Shown here: positions 1 through 8,442 of the stretch, in pieces | Layout: the number at the start of each line of letters is the position of its first letter | Numbering within the stretch: position 1 is the stretch's first letter | Assembly: GCA_026129525.1 (NCBI GenBank) | Contig: JAHCHW010000006.1 | Span: 1-64,000 of the forward strand | Direction of reading: 5' to 3' | Length of the DNA stretch: 64,000 bases | Source: Chitinophagales bacterium | GTDB taxonomy: Bacteria; Bacteroidota; Bacteroidia; Chitinophagales; LD1 | Notes under the pieces: generated by a model | The model's database searches: none | What the model was told of the DNA's origin: nothing | Seen by the model: the letters and a program-made list of their open reading frames with translations, nothing else | Position numbers and translations under genes: made by a program

Positions 1-2493
1 GATGGGCACATCGTTTACCCAAATGTTGTATCTATCCAATTTGTAGGTGGTATCCATTCCCCAAACTTTTAGTTGGAGTTTGCCATCGGCAGATGTTTGT
101 TCGTATTGAATGTTATCGCGGTTTTTGAAGTCGCTTTCGGGTACCGAAAAGCCTTCTTCAAAGCTGGTGGTATCAACTCCAAGTTTCTTTACCCGCTTTT
201 GCCAGGCGCGGTAGTAGCTGTTGATTAAAGCGGTATCAGGATTACCGAATGCCTCACCCAAAGCGCTTAATACTTTATCGGGGCGGTTGTATTTTACATC
301 AAGTTGGTCGAAGCCGATGGTTTGGAGGCCGCGGATGTAGTAGAGTTTGGAGGCGGCTTTGAGGGATGCCATGTAGTGACCAGAAGAGCAAGAGTAAACA
401 GGGCTATCATTGGTTGGGAAAGAAATTTTGAATAACGCTCTTCCTTTTGAGCTTGAGAATAAAACTGAATGGCGATCTAAAGAGTTTGAGACCTTCAAAT
501 TGATTCTTTTAGTTGTTGCATCGCCAAATAATGCAGACTCAATCATGTGGTCTATACTGTTCCCTTTGTATGGGACTGTGTGTTCATCTGTATGGGTACG
601 GCTACTAGTCCTAATGTGTTCGCTAGGGGGTGGGAAATTATGGCTCTTTGATTTTGCTGTATGGTTTATATATACTCTGCTTCCATCCGAAGCGTTCCAG
701 TAGTATCGTTTACCTGTTGTGTTTTCGTCACATGCAATTAAGCTGTCAGTAAAAAAAAACTCTTTTAGGGCAAAAGTACCGATCCCATCTTTATCTAATT
801 CAAACTTCTGAGTATCGGTTGCTATATCCCATGCAAAGGCTCCTTTATGGCTTATTGTCAAAAGATATTCGTTATCAGGGCTAAACAAGCCTTGCTTAAA
901 GGGTCCCAAATCAGCGCTGGCTACAATTAATGACAATTGTTTCCCTGTAGTCAAGTCCCAAACTATGGCTGAGTAATCTTCTGATGTTGTAACTAATCTT
1001 TTACTATCTGAGTCGAATGCAACTGAGTTAATTCTACCATACTGCTTTAGCGCATAGAGCAAATCTCCAGTTTTAGCATTCCAGACATTAACATTTTCAT
1101 CTCTTGCATAAGTTGTAGCAAGGTATTTGCCATCCGGACTTAACTCGAACAAATTAAACGTTCTTTGAGAGTCGGTAAGTGAAATAAAGCTATTAAGCAT
1201 ATCTGAGTCCCAGATGAGAATGGTTTTCCCTGTTCCTGATCGGGTTGCTATTGTTGTTTTACTATCACTGGTTTTGATTTCAAAACCCACACTATGCATA
1301 GCACTTTGTAAAACTTTAATGCTACTACCTGTATATAGATCCCAAATTCGGGCAGTGCGGTCATCAGACGCTGTTAATAGCTTTAAGCCATCTGGCGATA
1401 AACTTATACTGTTTATCTTATTAGTATGCCCTCTTAAAATATGTATAATCCTACCAGAGCGATCATCATATACGTATGCTATACTATCACCGCAAACGTA
1501 AACAATTGCATTACTGTCAAGTCCAGTTGCTAATAAACTAACGTCACCATGAAGTTTATCCTGACTATGCAAAAGAGTACCATTAAAGGCATCCCAAACT
1601 TTAATGGTTCTGTCTTTAGAGGTTGTTATTATCTTTTTTCCGGTAGAAGTAAAAATAGCTTTACTTATTGGTGCTTGATGACCTTCAATTGAAAACACCA
1701 ACTTACCCGTTGTAGCATCCCACTTTTTGATTGTTTTATCATCGGATGCAGTTACAATATACTTCCCATCATGGTTATAAACTGCAGTATTTACGTTCCC
1801 TTTGTGCCCAATCAGACGATGTTTTACTTTACCACTCTTTGCATTCCATAACGTAGCTGTAGAATCTTCAGAAGAAGTCAGAATGTCTTTAGAATTGGGG
1901 CTAAATGCCAATGTATTTATTTTGCCTTTATGCCCTTTAAATCTTCTTTGGAAGTAGCCACTTTTGATACTCCAAGTACAGAAAGTAAAATCATTATCAC
2001 TTATTGAAACTGGAATTGCAGCAACTCTGCTAAAATCATCACTGCTAATCAATCCTTCAAAATTTTGTTGCAGTGCACCTTTGCTTTTTGTTAAAAGATC
2101 AATGATTTTATGTAGCGGTCGCTCCCATACTTTTCCGAGTTTTTTTTGTCTGCCGGTAATTACTTCCCACGAACTTAAGCTACCTTTTTCTAATAAGAAA
2201 CCTGGAAACGGCAACGAACTGCTAATTATATGTCTGCCGTCATGGGAAATAGCGCCAGAAGGATAGATCCCCAAACTATCAATCGATTGTATTAATCTCC
2301 CTGTGCTCGTTTCCCAAATCTTAATAGAAGCATCGGGTGAAGTGGTCATTATTACTTTACCATTAGCTGCAAAAGAGGCTTTTAATACACTGAACGCATG
2401 CCCCAACGGCAACCCCAATCGAATACTATCCTTCTGCGCCTTTGCAAAAGCAAAACAACCAATCAACAAACCGAACAAGTAAAATTTACGCAT
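1..2493 (-). CDS. Secreted WD40-repeat protein, probable WD40-caspase fusion (3' end cut by window edge)
   Basis: An open frame runs without a stop from ATG at 2491-2493 to base 1, giving 831 codons, so the C-terminus lies outside the window. Residues 1-20 (MRKFYLFGLLIGCFAFAKAQ) form a signal peptide. About ten WD40-type repeats follow, with recurring units such as GHKGNVNTAVY...DDKTIKKWD and GHTNKINSISLSPDG...DDRTARIWD, predicting one or two beta-propellers. After the propeller comes a segment containing LDVKYNRPDKVLSALG, then a stretch ending RYNIWVNDVPI. I recall this pair of motifs just before a peptidase C14 (caspase-like) domain in Bacteroidota WD40-caspase proteins. The caspase domain itself is not visible, so that part is inference. 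The protein is probably exported to the periplasm or cell surface. Its substrate and role are unknown. Confidence 0.8.
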   Translation of the reverse strand, partial: MRKFYLFGLLIGCFAFAKAQKDSIRLGLPLGHAFSVLKASFAANGKVIMTTSPDASIKIWETSTGRLIQSIDSLGIYPSGAISHDGRHIISSSLPFPGFLLEKGSLSSWEVITGRQKKLGKVWERPLHKIIDLLTKSKGALQQNFEGLISSDDFSRVAAIPVSISDNDFTFCTWSIKSGYFQRRFKGHKGKINTLAFSPNSKDILTSSEDSTATLWNAKSGKVKHRLIGHKGNVNTAVYNHDGKYIVTASDDKTIKKWDATTGKLVFSIEGHQAPISKAIFTSTGKKIITTSKDRTIKVWDAFNGTLLHSQDKLHGDVSLLATGLDSNAIVYVCGDSIAYVYDDRSGRIIHILRGHTNKINSISLSPDGLKLLTASDDRTARIWDLYTGSSIKVLQSAMHSVGFEIKTSDSKTTIATRSGTGKTILIWDSDMLNSFISLTDSQRTFNLFELSPDGKYLATTYARDENVNVWNAKTGDLLYALKQYGRINSVAFDSDSKRLVTTSEDYSAIVWDLTTGKQLSLIVASADLGPFKQGLFSPDNEYLLTISHKGAFAWDIATDTQKFELDKDGIGTFALKEFFFTDSLIACDENTTGKRYYWNASDGSRVYINHTAKSKSHNFPPPSEHIRTSSRTHTDEHTVPYKGNSIDHMIESALFGDATTKRINLKVSNSLDRHSVLFSSSKGRALFKISFPTNDSPVYSCSSGHYMASLKAASKLYYIRGLQTIGFDQLDVKYNRPDKVLSALGEAFGNPDTALINSYYRAWQKRVKKLGVDTTSFEEGFSVPESDFKNRDNIQYEQTSADGKLQLKVWGMDTTYKLDRYNIWVNDVPI

Positions 2494-2553
2494 GGTGGTG
2501 GGTGTTGCGTAAATGTAGAAACGAAATCAGTAACTTAAAAAGGGGACTATGTG

Positions 2554-2637
2554 TTGCCTCACCCTGCTCCGCTGCGCGGAGCTTCCCTCTCCACGCGTGG
2601 AGAGGGGTGTCCACCGCAGGTGGACGGGGTGAGGCAA
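2554..2637. repeat. Cloverleaf-like palindromic repeat
   Basis: An 84-bp element has an outer inverted repeat (TTGCCTCACCCT at 2554-2565 against GGGGTGAGGCAA at 2626-2637, one wobble pair). The outer stem encloses three perfect hairpins: GCTCCGC/GCGGAGC at 2566-2582, a 22-bp palindrome centred on ACGCGT at 2585-2606, and GTCCACC/GGTGGAC at 2609-2625. Either strand could fold as a four-way cloverleaf. The element lies 60 bp upstream of the WD40 gene start and 62 bp before the DUF559 remnant. Its GC content is far above its surroundings, which suggests a mobile or domesticated intergenic repeat. An open frame across it looks spurious. Confidence 0.85.
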
Positions 2638-2699
2638 TCAAGAAATTAGCAGACTTACCTGCCAAAGGCAGCATGAAGCAAATTCTTTATTTTTAAAAC

Positions 2700-3065
2700 A
2701 TGCACCTGCAAAAATCTATTACTGAACTTTGCCGGGAACTGCGACAGCGGTAAACCAAAGAGGAATATTTACTGTGGCGCAATTTGCGTAACCGTTGGTT
2801 TGCAGGCTTTAAATTCCGCAGACAGCAACCTTTTATTTACAAATAAGTGCTAGGCAAGGCATACTTCTTTATTGCCGATTTTTATTGTGCTGAAAAGAGC
2901 CTGATTATTGAAGTAGATGGCAAGTATTACGACTTTCAGAAAGACTACGATGCAAACCGCGATGCCGTGTTAGCTTCGTTGAGTTTAACCACCGTAAGGC
3001 TTAGTAACGAAGAATTAAAAAACATGAATGCCGTAAAGGAGAAGATAGGGCGGTATTTGAAGTGA
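2700..3065 (+). pseudogene. DUF559 (Vsr/PD-(D/E)XK-like) endonuclease-domain gene with two in-frame stops
   Basis: Reading from ATG at 2700, one frame matches the whole DUF559 domain: MHLQKSITELCRELRQR, stop, TKEEYLLWRNLRNRWFAG-FKFRRQQPF, stop, then VLGKAYFFIADFYCAEKSLIIEVDG and a C-terminal LTTVRLSNEELKN. TAA stops interrupt it at 2751-2753 and 2844-2846 with no frameshift. The conserved nuclease-fold stretch IADFYC...IIEVDG is intact in the 3' part. A 72-residue product could still start from GTG at 2847, but it would lack the N-terminal helix and the FRRQ segment. DUF559 proteins are small, about 115-130 aa, and are predicted nucleases of unknown role. A cloverleaf repeat lies on the 5' side and a degenerate relative on the 3' side. 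Confidence 0.8.
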
Positions 3066-3072
3066 TGTTTTT

Positions 3073-3110
3073 GTCTCACCCCGATACTTTCCATGAATGG
3101 AGAGGGGGAA
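3073..3110. repeat. Degenerate palindromic repeat, partial relative of the 2554-2637 element
   Basis: TCTCACCCC at about 3074-3082 is followed by an imperfect hairpin (CTTTCCAT, spacer GA, ATGGAGAG, then GGGG). This resembles the first arm and central hairpin of the cloverleaf repeat on the other side of the DUF559 remnant. It starts 8 bp after the remnant's stop codon. Similarity is partial, so common origin is inferred. Confidence 0.4.
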
Positions 3111-3181
3111 GTTGCCATCCGTTTCCGATTCGCCAAACTTTTTTATCGGGCTGCATAGCCAACGCGGTTTCGCCAAAAAAA

Positions 3182-3189
3182 TATCTTTG
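3182..3189 (+). promoter_or_regulatory. Bacteroidota -7 element (TATCTTTG) for serS
   Basis: TATCTTTG matches the Bacteroidota -7 consensus TAnnTTTG and lies 17 bp before the serS ATG at 3207. No good TTTG -33 box is found 19-21 bp upstream, so the call rests on the -7 match and position. Confidence 0.4.
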
Positions 3190-3206
3190 CCGCAAATTTT
3201 TATTCC

Positions 3207-4478
3207 ATGTTGGAAATTGCGGTTTTAAGGACAAATGCAGAGAGTGTAAAACAGCGCCTGGCGGTCAAAAATTTCAAGGAAATGAACCTTGTGGACGAGG
3301 TTTTAGCTGTTGATGAAAACCGCAGAAACATTCAAAAGCAATTGGACGATAACCTTGCCCGGCAAAATGCCATTGCCAAAGAAATTGGCGATTTGTTTAA
3401 ACAAGGTAAGAAGGACGAAGCCGAACAGCGCAAACAGGAAACGGCTTTATTGAAAGAAGATTCCAAAAATTTGGAAGCGGAGTTGAGCAAACTTGAATAT
3501 GAGCAGCGCGACATTTTGGTTCGCATACCCAATTTGCCTAGCGCAAGTGTACCCAAGGGAAATTCTCCAGAAGAAAATGAGGTGGTAAAGCAAGCCGGAG
3601 AAATTCCTGCTTTGAGCGAAAGCGCTTTGCCCCATTGGGACTTGGCAAAAAAATACGACCTGTTCGACCTTGAACTGGGCGTAAAAATTACCGGTGCCGG
3701 TTTTCCGGTTTATAAAGGCAAAGGCGCCAAACTGCAACGCGCACTCATCAGCTTTTTTTTGGATAACGCTATTGAGGCAGGTTACACCGAGGTTATTCCT
3801 CCGCATATTGTAAACGAAGATTCTGCCTTTGGCACCGGGCAATTGCCCGATAAGGAAGGGCAGATGTATCATATTGGCTTAGATAAGTTTTACATGATTC
3901 CCACTGCCGAAGTGCCGGTAACCAACATTGTGCGCGATGAAATATTAGATGAAAAGAAACTGCCTTTGAAGTTTGCCGCCTATTCGCCCTGTTTTCGTAG
4001 AGAAGCGGGTTCGTACGGTAAAGATGTTCGCGGGCTTAACCGTGTGCACCAGTTCGATAAGGTAGAAATTGTGCAGGTGGTTCACCCCGATAGAAGTTAC
4101 TCAGTGTTGGAGGAAATGGCAGCACATGTAGAAGGTTTGCTTAAAAAATTGGAATTGCCTTACCGCATTCTTCGCCTTTGCGGAGGCGATATGAGTTTTG
4201 CATCGGCACTTACCTACGATTTTGAAGTTTACAGCACCGCACAAAAACGTTGGCTGGAAGTAAGTTCGGTTTCCAATTTTGAAACGTTCCAAAGCAACCG
4301 TATGAAGGTGCGTTTTAGAGATGAAAACAAGAAAACTCGCTTGGTGCATACACTCAACGGCAGTGCGCTGGCACTTCCGCGCATAGTTGCTTCGCTGCTC
4401 GAAAATCATCAAACCGAAAACGGCATCCGTATTCCTGCGGCACTAAAACCATACACTGGTTTCGATTTTATTGTATAG
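3207..4478 (+). CDS. serS: Seryl-tRNA synthetase
   Basis: A cytoplasmic class II aminoacyl-tRNA synthetase that charges tRNA-Ser with serine. At 423 aa it is the usual length. Residues 1-105 form the charged, coiled-coil tRNA-binding arm. The TAEV serine-binding loop is at 233-236. Motif 2 begins FRREAG at 263-268 and continues with GLNRVHQFDK. Motif 3 contains NGSALALPRI near residue 385. The C-terminus ALKPYTGFDFIV is typical. The ATG at 3207 gives the expected start MLEIAVLRTN. It appears monocistronic: a pseudogene lies upstream and a gap of about 300 bases downstream. Confidence 0.98.
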   Translation: MLEIAVLRTNAESVKQRLAVKNFKEMNLVDEVLAVDENRRNIQKQLDDNLARQNAIAKEIGDLFKQGKKDEAEQRKQETALLKEDSKNLEAELSKLEYEQRDILVRIPNLPSASVPKGNSPEENEVVKQAGEIPALSESALPHWDLAKKYDLFDLELGVKITGAGFPVYKGKGAKLQRALISFFLDNAIEAGYTEVIPPHIVNEDSAFGTGQLPDKEGQMYHIGLDKFYMIPTAEVPVTNIVRDEILDEKKLPLKFAAYSPCFRREAGSYGKDVRGLNRVHQFDKVEIVQVVHPDRSYSVLEEMAAHVEGLLKKLELPYRILRLCGGDMSFASALTYDFEVYSTAQKRWLEVSSVSNFETFQSNRMKVRFRDENKKTRLVHTLNGSALALPRIVASLLENHQTENGIRIPAALKPYTGFDFIV

Positions 4479-4782
4479 CTCAATTGTCGGTTGTAGTCAA
4501 TAATTTGCTACAATCTGTTCAACGTTTAAACACACAAAATGAAATAGTTACGCAACTATTTCCACAATGTTTTTTCACTAACTCATTCATTTGTAAAGGC
4601 TTCTCTAAAAACTGTTAATAACCCGATTCTTTTTTTGTCGCTCAGGTTCGTAAATGGCACTGAAATGGGAGTATGTGAACAGTGGTTAAAAATGACAGTA
4701 TCCTGACAATTGCCGGATACTAAAGGACAAACTGAGAGCGTTATTTCACTAAACAACATTTTTCACAAATCAACCAGTCGTT
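4479..4782. other. Intergenic stretch with two small inverted repeats, no gene seen
   Basis: No convincing reading frame lies between serS and the small membrane ORF. There are two inverted repeats: GAAATAGTT-acgc-AACTATTTC at 4541-4562, about 60 bp after the serS stop, and AGTATCC-N11-GGATACT at 4697-4721, about 60 bp before the ATG at 4783. The first could be a weak AT-rich terminator and the second an operator or leader hairpin; neither is certain. Confidence 0.4.
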
Positions 4783-4926
4783 ATGAAGACCGACACGTCA
4801 ATGAACTTAATGCTGGTGGTGTTCTGTGTAGTATTAATCGGGTTCGTGCTGCTGAATCGTAAAATGAGCGATTCGCTTAACAAAAAGCAGGCAGAAATCG
4901 AACACCGTTCGTCTGTGAGCCATTGA
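4783..4926 (+). CDS. Small single-pass membrane protein, 47 aa, hypothetical
   Basis: ATG at 4783 opens a 47-codon frame ending TGA at 4924-4926. Residues 1-7 are polar, residues 8-25 (NLMLVVFCVVLIGFVLLN) form one strong transmembrane segment, and a charged tail follows (KMSDSLNKKQAEIEHRSS). This tripartite layout is typical of bacterial small membrane proteins. No family is recognised. It ends 8 bp before the convergent subtilase stop. Support is only reading frame, hydropathy pattern and position, so it may be a chance ORF. Confidence 0.45.
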   Translation: MKTDTSMNLMLVVFCVVLIGFVLLNRKMSDSLNKKQAEIEHRSSVSH

Positions 4927-4934
4927 TAAGAGCG

Positions 4935-6794
4935 CTACCTGTACAAGGTAATTTTTCTGGCTATCGTTCCGCCTTCGGTTTTTGCGGTAAGTACGTAAAC
5001 ACCGGGCAGCAGCGAAGAGGCATCGGCAAGGTTCACTCCTCTCTCTAAATTTCCGCGCATTACTTCGGCACCCGCCATGTTAAACATGCTCCATTCAACT
5101 TGTGCAAAGTCGCTATGGAGGTAAAGAAGCCCGTTACTTGGGTTTGGGTAAATGCGTACGGTTTGTTCGGAAACAAGTGATGTTACCGAAGAATAATTGA
5201 AGGCGTGTTGCAAAGCATTATAAGCATTTACTCTACCGTAACCCAGTTCGGGACACCAACTGCCGTTGGCGTACTGGGTGCTGTAGTTATAGCCTCCCAC
5301 TTTTTCGGCAGATTGAGCAATTACATTCCGCACGTCTTCAGCCGAAAGTTCGGGACGAAGTGAAAGCAGCAAAGCCCCCACCGCTGCTGCGTTGGGGCAG
5401 GCGGCAGAAGTGCCGTTGAAGGTGTAGGTGTAGTTGGTAATAGTAAAGCCTTTGGTTCCCATCATATCAGTAGTGCTGATTTTTACTCCCGGTGCACTGA
5501 AATCTAATCCGGTACCATGGTCGCCTCCCCAACTTTCACCGCTGCAATCGCCCGGGCTTTTGCGGGTGTCGCACATGTTGGTGGCGTTCACCGCTATGGT
5601 TTGCGGCATAGAAGCGGGCCAAATAGGACCTGTGCTGCCGTTTTCGTTTCCGCTGCTGAAAAACATGGCAACACCTTTTCCGCTTCTTCCGTTTGCATGT
5701 GCCTGCTGAATGGCATCTTCAACCGGTTGGGTACCGCCTTGCAACAAGCCGATAAGCGAAGGCGGCAAACCCCATGAGTTACTGAGTATGTCAGCTCCCG
5801 CTACACTCCAACTCCAACCTATGGCATCGGCAAAAGCTGCCGCGGTTGAAAACGGCAGTGGTCCGCTTGAACCTGACAGGAGGATGTAGTAGAAAGCCCG
5901 AACCGGAATGATTTTACACGATGGCGCCACTCCTGCAATGCCTTTGTTGTTGTCTTTTATTGCAGCTACAATTCCTGCACAACAAGTGCCGTGTCCGTCT
6001 TCTTTGTAAGCCGGTGTAGGATAACCATCGGTAGAGTCGTTTACAGCATCGTGCCCGGGCAACATATTTGCCGATAAATCTTCGTGCAGAGTATCAACGC
6101 CCGAATCTATAATGGCAATTTTTATGGAAGAGTTGCCCGTGCTCAATGTCCATGCACTGTCCACATCCATATCGGCATCGGGTGTTCCGCTGCCTTGCAG
6201 CGTAGTGCCTTTGTTTTCGATATTCCATTGGCGGTTGTAAAGCGGGTCGTTGCTGTTTACTAAAGGATTTAAAAGAAAGTTAGGCACCGCATAGCTGCAC
6301 CATGCTTCCTGTTTGAATTTATTGCACCATTCAAACGTTGTCATTTTTTTGTTGCCCCCAGGAAAAACCCTGTATAAACCGGGGATGTATTTATCAGCAT
6401 TATAATCGACAATTCCTTCTTTGCTCAATTTTTCGAAAAAGAAAGGCTCAAAATTTTTGTCGGTCAGTTTTACAAAGAAATCGCTCAGAACACCGGCATA
6501 GTAGTTCCCATCGGTAATGAAAACGGAAACCGATGCTATTTCGCTGCGGTTTTTAAAATACTCATTAGCGGCAGCATAATCGTTCGTAAAACAAATAGTA
6601 ACTGACGGAGAAGGAAGATGTGTATAGCCGGTAATAGCACTGCACGATTCAATGAGTACATTTTTTTCTTCGGCAGAAATATTGTTGTTGAATGTGAGCA
6701 GTAGCCGATTGTTGGCAACATGTTTCGGATCGGGTTCTGTTGCAAAAGCAAGTAATCCGAAAAAGGTAAAAAGAGTAGAAATAAAATAGCGCAT
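4935..6794 (-). CDS. S8 family subtilisin-like serine protease with T9SS sorting domain
   Basis: A 619-residue exported protease. Residues 1-19 form a signal peptide and about 20-200 a propeptide-like region. The S8 catalytic domain has all three triad residues: Asp230 in IAIIDSGVD, His268 in GHGTCCAG and Ser463 in GTSAACPN, with the oxyanion region around SSGNENGS. The last 80 or so residues (VRIYPNPSNGLLYLHS to GVYVLTAKTEGG...ARKITLYR) are a type A T9SS C-terminal domain, so the enzyme should reach the cell surface or be released. It starts 24 bp after the DUF1295 gene and is the last gene of a four-gene minus-strand unit. Substrates cannot be inferred. Confidence 0.93.
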   Translation of the reverse strand: MRYFISTLFTFFGLLAFATEPDPKHVANNRLLLTFNNNISAEEKNVLIESCSAITGYTHLPSPSVTICFTNDYAAANEYFKNRSEIASVSVFITDGNYYAGVLSDFFVKLTDKNFEPFFFEKLSKEGIVDYNADKYIPGLYRVFPGGNKKMTTFEWCNKFKQEAWCSYAVPNFLLNPLVNSNDPLYNRQWNIENKGTTLQGSGTPDADMDVDSAWTLSTGNSSIKIAIIDSGVDTLHEDLSANMLPGHDAVNDSTDGYPTPAYKEDGHGTCCAGIVAAIKDNNKGIAGVAPSCKIIPVRAFYYILLSGSSGPLPFSTAAAFADAIGWSWSVAGADILSNSWGLPPSLIGLLQGGTQPVEDAIQQAHANGRSGKGVAMFFSSGNENGSTGPIWPASMPQTIAVNATNMCDTRKSPGDCSGESWGGDHGTGLDFSAPGVKISTTDMMGTKGFTITNYTYTFNGTSAACPNAAAVGALLLSLRPELSAEDVRNVIAQSAEKVGGYNYSTQYANGSWCPELGYGRVNAYNALQHAFNYSSVTSLVSEQTVRIYPNPSNGLLYLHSDFAQVEWSMFNMAGAEVMRGNLERGVNLADASSLLPGVYVLTAKTEGGTIARKITLYR

Positions 6795-6818
6795 ACAAAT
6801 AGGTTGAAGGGGTTGAAA

Positions 6819-7592
6819 TTAGATTTGTTTTGGAAACCAAGGGATGAAAGCGCTTGTTCTGCGCTTGTAATCAGTATAAGCATCGTTGCCTTCATACTTT
6901 TTTTCGAGCATGGTAACACCCGATACTTTCAGCAACAAGTAAGTAATGAGCAGTGGAGAAATGATGGAAATATACCAGTAACCCGAAGGAACAGCCGTAA
7001 GGAAAATTCCCCACCAAAGTAGGGCTTCACCAAAATAGTTGGGGTGGCGCGAATACTTCCACAAGCCTTTTTGCATAATGTGCCCTTTGTGGGCAATGTT
7101 ATCCTTAAAGCAAAGCATTTGATAATCGGCAATGCTTTCTATAAAAAAGCCGATTGCCCAAAGCACTGCGCCAAGTACATAGAACGAACCCAAATGTGTT
7201 GTTTTAGGTGTGGCGTTGATGATGATTATCGGCAAACACATTACAAACATTACCGCACCTTGCAACATAAACACGCGGAGGAATGAGTTGATAACCGTTT
7301 TATCGCCCCATTCTTTCCGCCAGTTGGCATAGCGAAAATCTTCAGGCTTGCCCCAGTTGCGAATGCAGATGTAGGACGATAAACGCACTCCCCAAATAGT
7401 AACAAGAAAAAGCAGTAAACGCTGTTTGGGAAAATTAGTAGCGCTGAGTTCAAAAACCATCCATGTAACAAGAATAAAACCTAAGCCCCAGGCAATGTCG
7501 GCAATACCGTTATCTTTTTTGATTAGCGCCACTATAAATGCTCCGCTCATCCAGCAGAAAATACATATGGCAGCAATTAAAAAGAGATTCAT
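6819..7592 (-). CDS. DUF1295 family membrane protein (steroid 5-alpha-reductase-like fold)
   Basis: A 257-residue polytopic protein with about six or seven transmembrane helices. The N-terminus has DNGIADIAWGLGF, and the C-terminal half carries the family hallmark QKGLWKYSRHPNYFGEALLWWG (RHPNYFGE core) and a closing YKRRTSAFIPWFP. Members resemble 5-alpha-reductases and isoprenylcysteine methyltransferases, so an NAD(P)H-dependent lipid or isoprenoid reductase role is plausible but unproven. It lies 24 bp downstream of the DCC-fusion gene and 24 bp upstream of the subtilase, consistent with co-transcription. Confidence 0.9.
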   Translation of the reverse strand: MNLFLIAAICIFCWMSGAFIVALIKKDNGIADIAWGLGFILVTWMVFELSATNFPKQRLLLFLVTIWGVRLSSYICIRNWGKPEDFRYANWRKEWGDKTVINSFLRVFMLQGAVMFVMCLPIIIINATPKTTHLGSFYVLGAVLWAIGFFIESIADYQMLCFKDNIAHKGHIMQKGLWKYSRHPNYFGEALLWWGIFLTAVPSGYWYISIISPLLITYLLLKVSGVTMLEKKYEGNDAYTDYKRRTSAFIPWFPKQI

Positions 7593-7616
7593 GTTTTAAA
7601 GATAGCCAAGAAGTTC

Positions 7617-8435
7617 TCATTTCAACATTACCGCCAAGTACACAATAAGCACCACCGCACCGAAGCCGAATGCGTAATTCAGGTAATGACTGTAATAGTT
7701 GTTTTGCACCCGTTTTTCGTGCAGCCACAATGCAAACAAGCGGCACGCACCCTGCCCGGCAAAAAGCAAGCCCGGCAGCATGAGCCACTTGGCTATTAAA
7801 GCAGTAGAAATGAAAAACGTGCTCTCTATTATACCGAGTACGGCAAGGTGAGCAATGTAGTCCCACTTGGCTTCGTAATTTTTGTTGAACAAAAGATTGA
7901 CCGTAAGCAGTAGCACAAAATACAGCCCCACCATTGCAAAAAGCAAAAGAAGATTACTGATGCCGGAGATAATACCAAACAGGTAAATACTCATGGAGGT
8001 AAAACTCATTCCCAAAGCAATGAGTGCCAATCGCCATTTCAAATTAAAATCGGGAGCGCAGTTAAAGCCGGAGTTGCTTTGCGGGGTTCCTGCAATAATC
8101 CTTCGGTTGTACGAAATGAATTGGTAAACGGGTTTGAGTATTTTCTTAAACCACTTGTTTGAAACAAGCGGAGCCAAGCGCGGAAACATGCTCGCGGCAA
8201 TCAAGCACAAACCATCTAAGCCGTACAGTACTTCCCCGGTTTTGGTGTCCACGAGCGGAATTTCGTGGCGGGCGCGGGTAAGGTCGAGTTTTTCCAGCAT
8301 GTCTTCGTTTGCTTGTTCAAACGAAACTCTCCCGTTTTCTCCCAGTACTCCAATGTTTAAAAACAAGCCGGTGTACAAACTGCACATGGGGCAGTTGCAA
8401 TCGTAAATGATGGTTTTTGTTTGAAGCGTTTCCAT
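7617..8435 (-). CDS. DCC-family (DUF393) thioredoxin-like domain fused to a membrane domain
   Basis: The N-terminal 120 or so residues form a DUF393/DCC domain, marked by YDCNCPMC at residues 11-18, a CxxC-type site with an extra Cys, and by VLYGLDGLCLIAASM. DCC proteins are predicted thiol-disulfide oxidoreductases. From about residue 130 the protein continues as about five hydrophobic helices ending LIVYLAVMLK, so the redox domain is probably tethered to the membrane. The protein is 272 aa, roughly twice the length of a stand-alone DCC protein. It starts 7 bp after the small membrane gene. Substrate and partner are unknown. Confidence 0.85.
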   Translation of the reverse strand: METLQTKTIIYDCNCPMCSLYTGLFLNIGVLGENGRVSFEQANEDMLEKLDLTRARHEIPLVDTKTGEVLYGLDGLCLIAASMFPRLAPLVSNKWFKKILKPVYQFISYNRRIIAGTPQSNSGFNCAPDFNLKWRLALIALGMSFTSMSIYLFGIISGISNLLLLFAMVGLYFVLLLTVNLLFNKNYEAKWDYIAHLAVLGIIESTFFISTALIAKWLMLPGLLFAGQGACRLFALWLHEKRVQNNYYSHYLNYAFGFGAVVLIVYLAVMLK

Positions 8436-8442
8436 AACCCTG

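Noticed and set aside
2442..2696. 84-aa open frame across the cloverleaf repeat
   Set aside because: It reads through the signal-peptide end of the WD40 gene in antisense and through palindromic DNA; composition is not protein-like.
2751..2846. Recoding of TAA as glutamine to rescue the DUF559 frame
   Set aside because: Many other genes in the window clearly end in TAA (serine protease-like, cysD, pyk-neighbour genes), so a global code change is excluded and no local recoding signal is seen.
4541..4562. Inverted repeat after serS as a firm terminator
   Set aside because: The stem is AT-rich and no T-run directly follows, so it is recorded only as an inverted repeat.
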